Below are positions 12,791 through 24,100 of a stretch of DNA of 64,000 nt, piece by piece. The stretch lies in contig CM048591.1 in NCBI GenBank assembly GCA_026413225.1, positions 72,814,052 to 72,878,051 on the forward strand, read 5' to 3'. The stretch comes from Otis tarda. Its lineage: Eukaryota > Chordata > Aves > Otidiformes > Otididae. The notes below the pieces were generated by a model. The model did no database searches, was not told the origin of the DNA, and saw only the letters and a list, made by a program, of their open reading frames with translations. Position numbers and translations under genes: made by a program. How positions within the stretch are numbered: position 1 is the stretch's first letter; every line of letters begins with the position of its first letter.

Positions 12791-12910
12791 TATCCCAGGC
12801 TAACAAAGACTTCTTCCCAGGTCCCAGGCTGTTCGTGACAGAGCTGCTCTGTGGAGCTCCATGGAGGCAATGAAGCTGCAAAGTGTGTCATGTGTCCCTG
12901 CACTGGAGAA

Positions 12911-13632
12911 CATAGAATCATAGAATGGTTAGAGTTGGAAGGGACCTTCAAAGGTCATCTAGTCCAACCCCCCTGCAAGAAGCAGGGACATCCCTGACTA
13001 GATCAGGTTGCTCACAGCCTCATCCAGCCTGGCCTTGAACATTTCCAGGGATGGGGCATCCACCACCTCTCTGGGCAACCTGTTCCAGTGCTCTACAACT
13101 CTCATTGTAAAAAATTTTTTTCTAATATCTAATCTAAACCTACCTCCTTCTAATTTAAACCCATTACCCTTTGTCCTATCACAACAGGCCCTACTGAACA
13201 GCCTCTCCCCATCTTTCCTGTAGGCCCCCTTGAGGTATTGGAAGACCGCTATCAGGTCTCCCCAGAGCCTCCTCTTCTCCAGGCTGAACAGCCCCAATTC
13301 TCTCAGCCTGTCCTCATAGGAGAGGTGCTCCAGCCCTCTGGTCATCTTTGTGGCCCTCCTCTGGACCCTTTCCAACTGCTCCATGTCCTTCTTATGTTGG
13401 GGACTCCAGAACTGGACACAGTACTCGAGGTGGGGTCTCACCAGGGCAGAGTAGAGGGGGAGAATCACCTCCCTCGACCTGCTGGCCACGTTCCTCTTGA
13501 TGAAGCCCAGAATGCGGTTGGCCTTCTGGGCCGCAAGGGCGCATTGCCCACTCATGTTGAGCCTCTCGTCTACCAGCACTCCCAAGTCTTTCTCCTCAGG
13601 GCTGCTCTCAATCCATTCTCCACCCAGCCTGT
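12911..13632 (-). mobile_element. CR1 LINE copy, 3' 720 bases
   Basis: Starting at 12911 the plus strand reads two CATAGAAT octamers followed by the standard CR1 3' end. Going inward, the homology covers the C-terminal portion of ORF2 and stops near 13632, where a CR1 Leu-Gly-Gly-Glu-Trp segment changes to unrelated sequence. This is a 5'-truncated insertion of a relatively young subfamily, very similar to the copy at 50085-51090. Confidence 0.93.
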
Positions 13633-13642
13633 TGGAGGGCAC
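12998..13642 (-). CDS. CR1 ORF2 C-terminal fragment (reverse transcriptase tail)
   Basis: A single 214-codon frame runs without interruption. Apart from about the first five residues, which come from the flank, it is the C-terminal end of CR1 ORF2. Landmarks in order are [14 protein letters not shown] (about residues 18-31), [17 protein letters not shown] (about 66-82), [12 protein letters not shown] (about 102-113), [18 protein letters not shown] and the terminal [18 protein letters not shown]. This segment lies after the polymerase active site (FADD), so the piece is not catalytic. It ends at the element's natural region before the 3' untranslated tail. The intact frame indicates a fairly recent insertion. 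It is not a host gene. Confidence 0.9.
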   Translation of the reverse strand: MPSNRLGGEWIESSPEEKDLGVLVDERLNMSGQCALAAQKANRILGFIKRNVASRSREVILPLYSALVRPHLEYCVQFWSPQHKKDMEQLERVQRRATKMTRGLEHLSYEDRLRELGLFSLEKRRLWGDLIAVFQYLKGAYRKDGERLFSRACCDRTKGNGFKLEGGRFRLDIRKKFFTMRVVEHWNRLPREVVDAPSLEMFKARLDEAVSNLI

Positions 13643-13924
13643 TCTCAGAGTAGTGATATAAAAGGATTTCAGGTAAAATCTACTTTATGTCATAAGTTTA
13701 CTCACCAGTGTTTCTTCAATTCACTGGTTTGTTATAGACTTTAAAATAGAGTTGGACCAGTAATCTATGAATGTGATAGAGCAGATCAAGGGAGACCAAA
13801 TTAATAAGTCGTCTTCTTTGCCATGAGCTCACAGGACTAGGTGCTTGCCAGCTTGAGTAGGATTAGGTCTTCAGGTGTCTACTATCTTCTTTCTAATATT
13901 GACTTTAATATTTATCCTTAACAG

Positions 13925-14176
13925 GGAACGGATCTATGTTTTGTCCAAAGTGTTCAACAGCTCAAAGAGAAAAAATATCAAGTCTTACATATTTCTCCTC
14001 AGGTGCTAGTTGTTTACTCTCAGAAAAAGAAACTGAAAAGCTTCAGGATCGATGAATTCGGTGGCAATATGAGCTGCTCACTGTTCGTCTGCAAATGGAA
14101 TGGATGTGCTACGCAAAAGCCCCCCGGTTTTTGCTGGCACTGTGAAGAAAATCAAAGAATAAGAAAAAAAAAATAA
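13925..14176 (+). CDS. Exon-like frame with Cys/His-rich tail, unidentified
   Basis: A good acceptor (branch-like CTAAT, then TTTATCCTTAACAG) ends at 13924. From 13925 83 codons are open in phase 0 and end at TAA 14174-14176. An AATAAA signal follows at 14193-14198, so the layout fits a last coding exon. The frame has no upstream ATG. The C-terminal part contains CKWNGC, then GFCWHC, a C-x4-C-x8-C-x2-C arrangement recalling a zinc finger. It is faintly like the A20 type but with shorter central spacing. The tail is basic (RIRKKK). I cannot name the family and found no in-phase partner exon. A chance open frame remains quite possible. Confidence 0.25.
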   Translation, partial: GTDLCFVQSVQQLKEKKYQVLHISPQVLVVYSQKKKLKSFRIDEFGGNMSCSLFVCKWNGCATQKPPGFCWHCEENQRIRKKK

Positions 14177-14192
14177 TTGTAGTAAGGAAAGT

Positions 14193-14198
14193 AATAAA
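14193..14198 (+). terminator. Candidate polyadenylation signal AATAAA
   Basis: AATAAA lies 17 bases after the stop codon of the exon-like frame at 13925-14176. The T-rich, GT-containing sequence downstream is compatible with a cleavage region. In AT-rich DNA this hexamer is common by chance. Confidence 0.25.
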
Positions 14199-14199
14199 A

Positions 14200-16009
14200 T
14201 ATTGAAGGATGGGGATCAATTCTTATGATCTGGGTTTTATTTCTTTTACTGCCAGTGTATTTACACTATCTAAATTGTGGGTTTGTAGTTCTTTATATGG
14301 TGATATTTATAAGATTGTTCATAGAAAATCATTAGTAAAGGAAATTTGTTGTGCAAAAGTAATAATTTAACTGCCAACTACATGGGTTTTTTTCCTGTGA
14401 GCTATTTATTTGTCTTAACATCACGGTATTATAGTTTGCCTTGCTTGAGGCAGTGTCGTGTATGATCAGGTGTCTCTACAAAGGCAGATTCTGTATTTGT
14501 TTCACAGAGACATTTTATGCATTATGTTGAGGAATTTTTTTGACAAGTATTTCATAAAGCTGTCACTTAAAATGTACTGACATATACAATATGAACAAAC
14601 GGGTGTGTAATAACTCACTAATATATGCATGAGACTGCAAAGCAAAATTTTCCACCTTTAAGACAAATCTCTCTGAATGCCACCAATGCAAAACAGTTGC
14701 AGCAGGTGGCAAATTACTACACCATCACCGCCCCTGAGGGCAGTGAAGATGAAGGGAGCCCTCTGTGTTTTTCCAGGAGTTCACAGTGATGGAATCACCC
14801 AAGTGAGACATTTGTATTAAAAATCCAGTTTGTTAATAGTATCTCTAAAACTCCTTGTATGAGTTGCTCAACAGTTAATATATGCAACATACATAATATA
14901 TATAGCTGTGAACACAGAAAGACATCTTTACTCTAGACTGGAAACACTGTTTTTACACTGCTCAATCCATCAAGAAATCTATTGATATGGATTCTTTCCC
15001 AAAGGGGAGAAAGGCTTCTCCTATCTCTCTAAACTGACTTTCTGAATAACAGAGGTTATGAGATTTTATGAAGTAGTTCCTATGTCACAACATAAAATTA
15101 GGTTGCAAAAGGCCGGATAGTCAGTTAGATTTAATTCAGGAAAAAAAGTCAACTATGTGGCGTAGAGTTGCTCCTCCAAGAGGACGCTCTTGAATCAATG
15201 GTACATTGTTCAAGTACTAAATCATCTTTAATATTTACATGACACACTTCACATTTACTCCAAGGATGTCAAGCTAAAGTTTTTATCTCTGTTAGAAGGA
15301 CTCAGAAGATTCCTCTGATAACTTTCAGTAACTTATTTGCTTATGACTTGTGATCAGCTCCTCAAGTATTTAAATTTCAATATACCAAGATCTTGCAGAC
15401 TTTTCTAGTCTTTGAACTACTCTTGCAGCTTTTAACTACTCCTGCTTTTTAGCCATTTCTTCTTTGTATTTTCAGCCTTGGAATAGACAGTTTCTAGTAA
15501 TGGCTACGGCTGCTTCCAGGATACAGCCAGGATTATTTTGCTACTCCTACTCAATTGTTTTTTTGTGCTTGTGCCACACACCCATGTTTTCCTTCTCACC
15601 ATAAAGTCATCTTTGGAGACCATGTCCAAACTCACTGAGCACCAGGGAATTCCAGCTCTTTTCAGAGCTACCGATTCTCCATAGAGATTCCCTGTTGCTG
15701 AAGGCATGACCTCAATCCCTGCATCCTGCATACGATTGTTTTGTTGTTGTTGTTGTTATTATCTTTGCTGTCCTTCCAAAGCTACGTGGATTACTTCTTT
15801 CTCCCCCATGTTCAACATCTCCTGAGCCTTAATATCACCTGCACACTGTAATTTCACATTTACCTCCTGTATTACATGAAGTACGGGTAAGTGCCAGTTC
15901 CTGTAGGATCCTGTTGAATATCTACCTGTTCATCCATTTACATTTGCAGTACAGGGCCATTATGTGAGCAAACAAATCTGCAAGCCCTAGATCAAGTGTA
16001 CTGAGCTCT
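14200..16009. other. AT-rich non-coding stretch with a GTT microsatellite
   Basis: A short TTG/GTT repeat occupies about 15741-15757. Otherwise the region has no frame above about 75 codons and no recognised repeat family. Confidence 0.5.
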
Positions 16010-16079
16010 CAGAAAGAAAAATTGTGAATGACCAACCATATTCACAGAAAGAAAAATTGTGAATGACCAACCATATTCA
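16010..16079. repeat. Perfect 35-base tandem duplication
   Basis: The 35-base unit beginning CAGAAAGAAAAATTGTGAAT and ending CATATTCA occurs at 16010-16044 and is repeated without a mismatch at 16045-16079. Identity over all 35 bases points to a recent duplication or a polymorphic two-copy repeat. An assembly artefact is also possible. Confidence 0.95.
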
Positions 16080-17048
16080 ACGCTGAAGGTCTAACAACTG
16101 ATAAGGACTGATAATGAAGACTGCCTGATTGCCACTAAAGAATCAGGCATGGTTATACATTAAATGGTTAAACTATTTTTTTAAGAGTCTTAGTTCTCCT
16201 CCCCTCATCATCTCCATATCCCTCTACCCAACAAGATGCAAGGCTGAAGTCTCATTTAGTTAAACAGAGGTACTTAGACCACAGTATAGACAAACACACT
16301 CACTGAGACCGCTCACCCGTTTCGACACTGAGTGGAGTTAAATTTAGTGCTCTGACTTAAAGCTTTTTTTTTCCCCTCCCCTTTTTTTTCTGTTAGCTTT
16401 ATTTGCATTAGATCCTGGCAAAGGATATCTTTTTCTATAACACTAGGAGACATGGTGAAGTGGAGATGAAGAAGTGCTTCACTGATGTGACATTATGACA
16501 TTGCTACATTGCAGAATTGTTATATCATGTTGGTGAGACAACGTGTGAAGGGATAGTATGTCAACGTGTCAACTTCAGTTGAACTATGAGAAGGGGTTTT
16601 GAAACTACAAGCTCAAAATCACAACATTAATTTATATTTTTAAGCCTTGATTAAAAACTAAAGGCATAGTACTTTATAAATATTCTTAAATTTAAAATTT
16701 AAATTAGGATTCTTCTGTGGGAAATTTTTTGTTTTATTTTGGGTTTTATTTACTATTTCTGTATGACAAAAGAATACAGAGGAAAGATCCTGTTAAAACA
16801 GCAGGAAGATGATATCCAATTATTTTTCAATAACTGTAATTAACTAAAACATGTCTGTCAGCTCAGCAGTTTCTTAACCAAAGTTTGACTCCTTTGCAGT
16901 GGATCAGAGTCACATGTAGTCAAAATTCAGATGATTCATGCACCTAGAGATCCCCAGAGAATTGCTGCAATATGTTTTACCCTGGTGAGATAAGAACAGT
17001 TGCCACAGCAGGAAAGGCTTTAGGAGTTTACTAGTAGGACATGATGAC

Positions 17049-17108
17049 AGAATCATAGAACGGTTTGGGTTGAAAGGGACCTTTAAAGGTCATCTAGTCC
17101 AACCCCAA
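17049..17108 (-). mobile_element. Short CR1 3' terminal fragment
   Basis: Only the last ~60 bases of a CR1 are present: AGAATCATAGAACGGTTTGG, then GGGACCTTTAAAGGTCATC, then CTAGTCCAACCCC, in minus orientation. Extreme 5' truncation of this kind is typical for CR1. Confidence 0.85.
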
Positions 17109-19684
17109 ACCATGATGGTGATGATGCTGATAACAAAGAGGATTTTTTTTTCTGTTTTTCAAATTTGACTGGTTCAACCTCTTCTGTAAAGATCTATGCT
17201 GACAGGGGACATTTCCCCTTGGATTTGGTTATGTGTTGTCCATTGTGGCAAGGCAAGCAGAGCAAGAAGTCGTATCGAGATCAGCAGCAGTCGTGCTCCT
17301 GGTAACACAGCCTGAACTCCACTGTCAACAGAGACCCTTTTCTCTGACCCAGAGCACCGAGATTTGCAGCTGGAGGAGCAGAGACAGATAGCACTTTAGG
17401 AAGCGAATGTGGACAGAAGAACAGGAGAAGTTAACATCCGTTTTGAGACAACTCAGTGACCTGAAAACTCCAATGAGCAAGCACCCCCTGCAGCTGATAG
17501 GTGCAGTATGTTTTGGGAAGATAATCCGTTGTGACAGTGCTAGTTACAGCCAGGGCCATCGGCTTCTTTTATATCTCCCTGAACACACCGAATGCAGCTC
17601 ACAGATAAGTTTTTGGTAAGCTGGTGATGCTACGCTGAAAGACTTTCTGCCTTATCTATTTTCAAAGACTTTACCTTACAGATACGTATTACGAACTTTT
17701 TTTTTTTTTTTGAGAAAAGTAGGTTTACACTGCAGGTTGTCACCCTGTTTGGAATGGATTAATCATCATCAGAAAAACTCTCTCTGTCACCTGAGCTCAA
17801 GGATAAAGCTCTTTTACTCAGTGGTATCATTAACCTTAGCCCCTCAAATGGAATACTGCCTGCACATGGCAGACCTCCACTTACTGCTAACTGAGTGCTG
17901 GCTCTCTGAGTATGTCAAGAGTGAAATTTTATTCACAAACACAGACATCATTACTGTCAGTAAAAGCTTTGCCATTGTACCTGAGATCAGAAATTAACTC
18001 GTCAAGAATAAGACCCACTAACCTGTTGCGTAAGCAGCATAAAAAAAAATTGAATGTTTTTCCTTTCCTTAAGAAAGCAGAAATTTTTCATTAGTTGTTA
18101 TTAGTAGGAAGGATCAAGGGGTTATATTCTTCAGTCATTTAGGCTCTCTGTAAACACATTGACCTCTGTGACACTGTACTTAGTGAAAAAGCAGGATGCA
18201 TTCCTCCAGGATGATGATTTTAACTTTCATTAGGGTAACACAGCAGGAACCTACCTCCAGTTTTCAGTGATGTCCCTGTCCTACCTCTAAGCTGATCAGC
18301 AATTCACCTCTATAATATGTGTGCACTTTGAGACAAAAAAAAAAGTGTTTGCTTAACGATATATACAGGCACATACATGAATGAATAGCTAAAAAATAAA
18401 TTATCTTAGTAAGACTTAAAGCCTTGGAGTCAAAACGTAATGAGCATTGGAAGCTACAAATGTGATCCCAGCATGGTACCATCTTTGTGCAGTGAACATT
18501 GAGCACATACAATGCATCATTAAAAATATAAGTCAATGCATGTAGGGTAATTTTTCCATTTGCACTGCATCTGTTGCAGCTATAAAAGTTGATTAAATTG
18601 TCCAGACAAAGCTTGTTTGGTTTTTGCTTTTTATTTATTTTAATTTTTTATCTGCAAGTTCATTGCTGCTTTCAGAAGGATCCATCAAGGTTTCATCTGA
18701 TGTGTGATGGCCATAGTGCTGCACTCAACACTTTTAGACTTGGTCTGTCAGCTGTGCATTGTACCTTAGGGTGTTTCGTTTATGTTACTTTCTCACAGTA
18801 TTTGATTTTGTCAGTGGTTAAGGTGAGGAACTGGAGAAAGCTTACTGGAGGTCAGTATTAGTACATCTTTGTGCCAGCTCTCGTGATTAGACAGCATGTT
18901 CTTGTAGCTGATCCTGGCTAAGAGGACATTTTCAAAGAATAGTCTGAGTAACTAACCAAGCAACAAAATGATCATGTCCTAGTGGCATTGCACCTTTAGG
19001 AGTCAATGACTGAATGAGGACTGTGAATTTTCCCCACAAAATTGAACATAGACTGGTTTTCCCAGCTACCACAGCTACAGGTCATGAAAATTTGAATACA
19101 CCTCTTTGAGCATCACTGTAAATTGAAGTCTAGTTATTAGAATCAGAAAGTCTACCTTGCCTTCACTTAAGTGACTTAAGATAATTAAGACTTAATTTAT
19201 CTTCTTGTTTATTTCCTGTTCTGTTCCCTTTCCAGTTGGATCGCATATTATAAGTATCACAGCAAGTGCTGGAAGTACCATAACAAGTAGTAAGGATTAT
19301 TTTAATGATATAAATGTATTTAATTGCATCTATAATTCTGTATATGCATAGATTATCTCCTTCCAAGCTGAATTAATGTGTGATTCTACATTAAACGATC
19401 ATTTTGTTATTTCCTTATTATACTACATTTTCATAGCTTGACTAAGACCTTGTATGTTAGCGTGAATAGTTGTTTCAAGAAATAAAACAAAATGTACAGA
19501 TTCATTCAACTTTATATTTGGCCAAGCTGTGTCTTAGCTTGTGTTCGAAAAGCCAGCACGGTTAACAACATGTGGTATGCACTGAAGCAGATTTAGACAT
19601 TACAGAGTACTATCTAGAGGGATGTGAGTTTTCTGGAACACTAGAAAATATGAATATTCAATCACAGTCATACAGATAATATCT
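17109..19684. other. Non-coding stretch without recognised features
   Basis: Several overlapping plus-strand frames of 60-95 codons (17407-17619, 17710-18094, 18589-18861) have no recognisable domains or paired splice sites. A T-run precedes the second of these. No named repeat was seen. Confidence 0.45.
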
Positions 19685-19730
19685 CAATACTCTCATGAGA
19701 GAGTATTGCATATGGATATATTTGCATATG
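19685..19730. repeat. 10-base hairpin and CATATG palindrome pair
   Basis: CAATACTCTC (19685-19694) and its exact reverse complement GAGAGTATTG (19699-19708) flank the 4-base loop ATGA. Immediately after are two CATATG palindromes (19709-19714 and 19725-19730). There is no run of T after the stem and no bacterial context, so this is not called a terminator. Confidence 0.85.
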
Positions 19731-20376
19731 ATTTTTAATGTTTTGTGGTAAACCTGTTCATTACTCATTGTCTTCTGATGCTGAAATTCTGAGTGAAAGA
19801 AAACCCGTGGATAACTAGATCTGTAGCTCTAGTCTCATACCATCTTTGTCTCCTCATATCTGGCTTGTAGAAATTTTTATTTTACAGGATAATCTTGCTA
19901 GATGCTTACCTGTGTTCAGCAGTAGAATGCCAAATATGCATTTCCCACGTGGAAAGAAGTGCCCCTGGGCTTAAATGCTTCTTAGGATGATCCTCTTCTG
20001 TGCTTCCATAGGGGCACTGCCTGACGATGTATGAGCGACACTTCTGACAGCTCAGCTGTGTGACAGTTGGGTGCAATGTTGTTGCTATCATGAGTGAGAG
20101 CAGTGTGTATGCGTGTGTTTGCAGTCCTACACGTGCACTTTGCCAGACACAATAACACTTCTTTAGGCTGACTGTCTTCACACCTAAGCCATACTAAGAT
20201 TCATTTCTAGTGATGTGTTTCCATTGATGCAATCCTTGGGAATAAATCCTGTGGCAAAAAAAAAAAAAAGATGCTGTGCTCTTTCATAAGACTACAAACA
20301 CTTATTTCAGGGATACCTACAGTAGCTAAGTCCTTTTTTAACAATGTTATGTGTGATACTGGTAATGTTACTTACA

Positions 20377-20594
20377 TTACAAATGCAGTTTATTTCCTTT
20401 CCCCTTTCCTGGATCAAAATTTATGATTTTTTTTTTCCCCTCCAAGGAGAAGATTTTAAATGCCCCTTTATTAAACTCTTCCGCTCTGTCTGTTAATGTG
20501 ACTAGTAAGCCATCAGTATTTGCCTTTCCAAAACCATATTTTAGATCACCTTTGCTTTTTGGTTCATCAAATTTTCTCCCAGTGCTCTGGAGTC
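20377..20594 (-). CDS. Exon-like last exon of weak gene model, unidentified
   Basis: After an acceptor-like CTTGTCAG, a frame opens at 20594 with two bases completing a split codon. It runs 71 codons to a TAA at 20377-20379. The product is polar and basic, with features such as KSKGDLKYGFGKANTDGLL and KKKIINFDPGKGKGNK. The single leftover base of the segment at 20751-21093 plus the two leading bases here make a complete Arg codon, so the two join in phase across a 156-base intron-like gap. No AATAAA was found close downstream. I do not recognise the protein. A one-in-three chance of phase agreement keeps confidence low. Confidence 0.25.
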
Positions 20595-20750
20595 CTGACA
20601 AGTTTTAAGAATGTTTGTCCCAGATTTGTCTGAGATTATTAGTAAGTGCTGGAGTCCAGATGCTCAAAGGAAATATACCTTTAAACATTTGGGTTAGGAC
20701 CATAGAGAATAGGTCATATATTAGTAGAGTACATCAAGATAAAGGTTTAC

Positions 20751-21093
20751 TGTTCTGGCCAACTCCATTTAAAAGCATTGTCCATACGTCTGAAACACTT
20801 TCCATTTCTGTGACAGTGGTGTGATCAGTATCCCTTTGGAGCTGCAGCTTGCAGTCAGTTCTGTGTTCTGCAAACATCAGTGCTGCAGCTCCACACCATT
20901 TCTCTAGAGAGCAGAGGGCATCTCGCTTGCTCGCTTGGAGCTTTTCTTCTACAGGAGGACCCCTACAGAACACTAGTTGCATCAGAGGCTTTTCTATATT
21001 TTCTGTTCTTAAAAGTACTTTTCTCTGTTGGCAGAAACCATCCGTGCATTCTTTTTCCAGCTGGTTTGTAACTGCAGAAACAGTTTTAAGTAC
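20751..21093 (-). CDS. Exon-like internal exon of weak gene model, unidentified
   Basis: The frame begins at 21093 directly after CATGCAG (acceptor-like, though with a poor pyrimidine tract) in phase 0. It stays open for 114 codons to a possible donor A|GTAAAC at 20751/20750. The frame also extends open upstream to 21183. The predicted segment is rich in charged residues and has seven Cys. It contains no domain I can name. It pairs in phase with 20377-20594. The plus strand has overlapping open frames here, so chance openness due to low stop density is a real alternative. Confidence 0.23.
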
Positions 21094-21183
21094 CTGCATG
21101 GTTAACAGCACAATTTCAATCCTTACCTGGGCATGCTCCGATCCATTTGTGAGAGAAAAAAAGCAGGGACTAGTACTGCACAA

Positions 21184-24100
21184 TAAAATGGTACCTTGAA
21201 AAAGGGACGCAGAGCTAATCTAACATCTGGCTTCATCTTACTATTTTGAAGTTATCATCCAGAAAGTACTCAGTGTAAAGTTAACACTCAGTAGAGCTGT
21301 GCTGGGCCTTAGAGAAAGCTTTCCTACACTTCGTAAGTGCTGGTAGAGTTCTACGATTTGTACAGGTGTGAGCCACAGGACAAGTAATAATATGAATCAC
21401 CACTACATTGTGATTTACAGCTCCATTAGCTTTTCGTTATACAGTCATGTGAAAGTGATGAGGAAAACTTAGGAGCACAGCCAACATAAAATGAATGAGT
21501 ATGCTAGTATGGCAGAATGTGTCCAGTAAATTTTAAGAAACGGTGCCATAAAAATGCAGTGATAATCTAGCATTAAATGGAATTTACACTTTTAGAGAAG
21601 CTATATTTTAGACTATCAGCCTCAAACTGATGTTCAGATGGCATCTAGATACCATGCTGAATATACTGTGTTGCCATAGGCATGTGAAGAGCTCATGTAT
21701 CTGGGGCTTCTGAAGTACCTTTTACCGCCTATAACTATATATCATAGGTATTTGCACCTTACACTTTGCCTGAGCTGCTTTCATATTCGATAATTGACAA
21801 ATAATGAAGGTTTATGCTTAGCTATTTTACAGTCATTTTTTATTGTTCATTACTTGTGGCACTACTCATGTGAATGAGTAGTCTGAAGCGACCGCATCCA
21901 TTGAAAGAAAAATACTGTGAGTTCTAGGAAGTGTCTTTATTTAACTATCATCAATATTAATTAGTCATTCACTCTTTGTTGTAAAGATTGTCACTTTTAT
22001 TCCTCCTTGCTTCTTATTTTCTTTATTGAAAGCAGTATAAGGTTTTCTGAGGTCATTTGAAAGCTGATCACCTACTCACTATAACACTCAGCTTGGCTTC
22101 ACATCAGTCTCCCTGTTCAGCTAAGGCATGATTTTTCTGTCTTTGGTCAGTAAATTGCTACAAACCTGGAATTTACTTTCTTGTTATAAAGTGATAATAT
22201 GGTTAAGCTAACTCTTAACTGTCTCTAGGTTTCTTATTTGCTTAGAAATGCAACCTGTAGACTCTCAGGTTTGGCAGGAAAACACTCCATATTGAAAGTC
22301 AACCACATGTAGTAGTAAGACCATAATTTAATGCAAAAGCATCAGGTAAGCTCAAAGAGCAAAAATTTCTTGGAAACCAAAGTGTTCAATCCAACTGAAA
22401 ACAAAGCAGAAACTACCAAAAACCTTTTCTACGAGCAGAAAAATATAAGATTGGATGTGCTAAGATTGTTATATCAGTGAGTGACATATGTTCTGGTCTT
22501 AGCACTTCACATCTGGAGGACAAGGTCCAACTAAGCCTGCAAAGAAGCTTTACTCTGCTCAGGAGAAATCCAGTATGTCCTACAGTTGTGATGTTCAGAA
22601 GGGCAGCCCAGGAGAAAGGAAGGAAAGAATGCTTTCCCGATATACACCACCGCCCACGCTGTAGGTACAGCACTGAAGGGCAAGCAAGAAGGGCAAGAGA
22701 GAAAACGTTAATTTCTCTGTTAAGGTACAAAAAAGATAGTAAATCAGAACTGGGAAATGAGAATCATAATGTTATCCCATTCTTCAAAAATTTCAGGATA
22801 TTCTCTTCAAAATATCTGTCTGGAGCAAGGGTTAAAGCTTAAATATACCCTTTTTTGTTCTTTAAAGATAAAGTTCAGAAAAGTAAAAACATTTCTTATG
22901 CATTTTGAGGTGTGTGAGTAGTTTTTAAGTATTCATTCTTGGTCTGTAGTTTTTTTTTTTTTTCTTAAGCATTAAAATTACAGCATTTTAAACAAGAAAA
23001 TTAGTATCCTTCATTTAAAGACTTCTGCAATTAATAACCTTGGGCGGGGGGGAGTGTTATTATGGTGCTGAACAAAAAGAAATTGACCTTAAAATAATCT
23101 TTTAAAAATATTGTTTCTTGATGGAAACCTCTTCAGCTGGGTTATTGTCACTTTTCTATATTCATTTTTAGGGCAGGATTGCACTTTAATTATGTTCAGC
23201 AGTCCATAAACACTCTAAACATTTCCTTCCATTAACACACATAAATTTTAAGGGCAAGACACTGCAATCCATACTCATTTGATGACTCTTACCCATATGA
23301 ATGATTATATCCTCTTCAGGGGACTCTTTCAGAAAGACCTGTGGAAACAGGAGATGCACAGGCAGTCTACACCAGTGCACAGATCATATCGCATTGGTTT
23401 CTTCTTACTTTGAACAGTAAGGGTGCACGCTTTTGGCTGATTCTCAGTGACAGGGACACCAGGTAGCAATTCTGCAATGAATGAAAATCACAGGAATTTT
23501 CTCCCATTTCAGGACTCTGGGGGTTCTGAAAATTTGTATAAACATTTATCTTGACAGGTGACAGGGCTAATTTTCTGACTAGGTTTTGATTCTAAATTGT
23601 ATCAACCAGTGTGTGTGGCAGACCAGATGAAGACTGTACCCAGCTAAAGGCTGCTGAAGCTTTCACCCCAGCGTGCACATCCCCATGATGTAGCAGAGAC
23701 TTCGCTGATGATGGGGTCTCAAGTGGCTCTCAGAGACGCCACTTTGTCAACACAACACTTGGAAGGAGATGCACATAATAACACAGAGGTTTCTGTGCAG
23801 TGTTTGCCTAGCCATAAAAAGGTCGCCTACATCTGTCCAATAGTCTCATAAAAATTTAAATGTCAGTATTGCTCTGACTGACAGCACGTACAACTGACTG
23901 AAAACAGCTGGTGCCATGGGAAAGCTTGGAAAATGATCCCTTGAGTGCAAATAATTTAACAGAGCTGTCAGAACCAGAAATTTTCTCTTCTGTAAAGCAA
24001 ACTAGATGGTCAATAAGGGCATATGTTAAGAGGCCGACGTAACAGTTGCTGCTGCGGAAACCCTGGCCAAGGCCGTGCCCTGTGCATGGTGCCTGTGAGG

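Noticed and set aside
12442-12951. 169-codon minus-strand frame
   Set aside because: It runs through the old CR1 fragment and unrelated flank. Its central part corresponds to degraded CR1 tail codons, so it is not an independent gene.
13238-13744. 168-codon plus-strand frame
   Set aside because: It is antisense to CR1 ORF2 for most of its length, running a little into flank. It is not a gene.
22413-22842. Opposing frames of 121 (plus) and 105 (minus) codons
   Set aside because: They mirror each other across the same interval and lack domains or usable splice borders. Chance openness is more likely.
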